From Bacillota bacterium (GTDB lineage Bacteria; Bacillota; Bacilli; Alicyclobacillales; Alicyclobacillaceae): DNA of 6,288 nt. The notes below the pieces were generated by a model. The model did not search any database and was not told the DNA's origin. It worked only from the letters and a program-made list of their open reading frames with translations. This document shows positions 5,888 through 6,288 of the stretch, piece after piece. Each line of letters starts with the position of its first letter. Positions within the stretch are counted from its first letter, which is position 1. The stretch covers positions 1-6,288 of the forward strand of contig JAKAXI010000120.1 in NCBI GenBank assembly GCA_021816665.1, in the 5' to 3' direction. A program made the translations under genes and the position numbers.

Positions 5888-6288
5888 CTATCCTTCATTG
5901 ATACCGGATGAATAGACATGATAATTGGCCTTGCCAGCGCGCTTTGCACGATACATGGCTACATCCGCCTGTTCCAGTAAAGTGTCAATGTCTGACCCGT
6001 CTTCGGGATATAAACTCACACCAATACTTGCCGACAGAGTGAGGGATTGTCCGTGTACAGAAATCGGAGTTTCGAACTCTGTCAGCATACTGTGAGCTAT
6101 TCTTGTGACCGTCGCGATGCTACCGTAGTTCGGGATCACGACGACGAACTCATCACCACCAACGCGGCAGACCATATCCGACCTCCGAATGCATCGATGG
6201 ATTCTTCTGGATAACTCTGCAAGGAGTTGGTCGCCTGTAGCATGTCCATAGGTATCATTCACACTCTTGAAATCATCTACATCTAGAA
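5888..6288 (-). CDS. GGDEF-domain diguanylate cyclase (C-terminal part; start lies beyond the right edge)
   Basis: The C-terminal 132 residues of a protein that makes c-di-GMP from two GTP. The frame is open to the window edge. The true start is outside, because the metal- and substrate-binding segment LDVDDFKSVNDTYGHATGD begins at the very edge (6286). An internal GTG at 6262 falls inside this conserved segment and is not a credible start. The active-site loop GGDEF is intact at 6160-6146. The RxxD of the inhibitory I-site (fragment Arg34 to Asp37) lies exactly five residues before it, so product inhibition is expected. The domain closes with SIGVSLYP, DVAMYRAK and a short tail, and no EAL domain follows. 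Any sensor or membrane part would be N-terminal and cannot be seen. The gene converges on tRNA-Leu; I found no clear terminator for it in the 127 bp after its stop. Confidence 0.93.
   Translation of the reverse strand, partial: LDVDDFKSVNDTYGHATGDQLLAELSRRIHRCIRRSDMVCRVGGDEFVVVIPNYGSIATVTRIAHSMLTEFETPISVHGQSLTLSASIGVSLYPEDGSDIDTLLEQADVAMYRAKRAGKANYHVYSSGINEG

Overview
The window looks like chromosomal DNA of a moderately GC-rich, endospore-type Firmicute, probably near Alicyclobacillus or a relative. Three things suggest this. The proteins resemble Bacillus YitD-type phosphosulfolactate synthase, YlmA-type ATPase and heterodimeric ABC exporters. The Shine-Dalgarno sequences are strong and G-rich. 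GTG starts occur, and a tRNA-Leu with an encoded CCA end carries its own intrinsic terminator. The genus is an inference from protein resemblance only. I see no phage genes, insertion sequences, CRISPR arrays or toxin-antitoxin genes.

Layout. (1) Positions 1-2185, minus strand: a translationally coupled pair of half-size ABC exporters. The upstream subunit (461-2185) is complete and has a degenerate nucleotide-binding site of the TM287/YfiB type. The downstream subunit (1-464) has a Gly-rich N terminus and is cut by the left edge. Together they should form a heterodimeric drug, lipid or peptide exporter. (2) Positions 2186-2395: a divergent promoter region with a candidate minus-strand promoter and a perfect 8-bp inverted repeat. 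(3) Positions 2396-4139, plus strand: an EamA/DMT-family membrane transporter followed after 22 nt by a YlmA/ModF-like orphan ABC ATPase. (4) Positions 4136-5345, minus strand: phosphosulfolactate synthase (ComA/YitD family) followed after 22 nt by a small VOC-fold protein (COG3565-like) with a His/His/Glu metal-site pattern. The last bases of this unit overlap the stop codon of the YlmA-like gene tail to tail. (5) Positions 5346-5623: a promoter region with several short palindromes. (6) Positions 5624-5760: a stand-alone tRNA-Leu(UAA) gene with an extended -10 promoter and a strong terminator. (7) Positions 5888-6288, minus strand: the C-terminal GGDEF domain of a diguanylate cyclase cut by the right edge, with an intact active site and an intact RxxD inhibitory site.

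The genes do not form one pathway. They are five small transcription units: export, a transporter/ATPase pair, sulfonate biosynthesis, a tRNA and c-di-GMP signalling. The points most worth checking are the glycine in place of the Q-loop glutamine in the degenerate ABC subunit, the pairing of phosphosulfolactate synthase with a VOC metalloprotein where a ComB phosphatase might have been expected, and the inverted repeat in the exporter leader. I do not see clear evidence of an undescribed multi-gene system.
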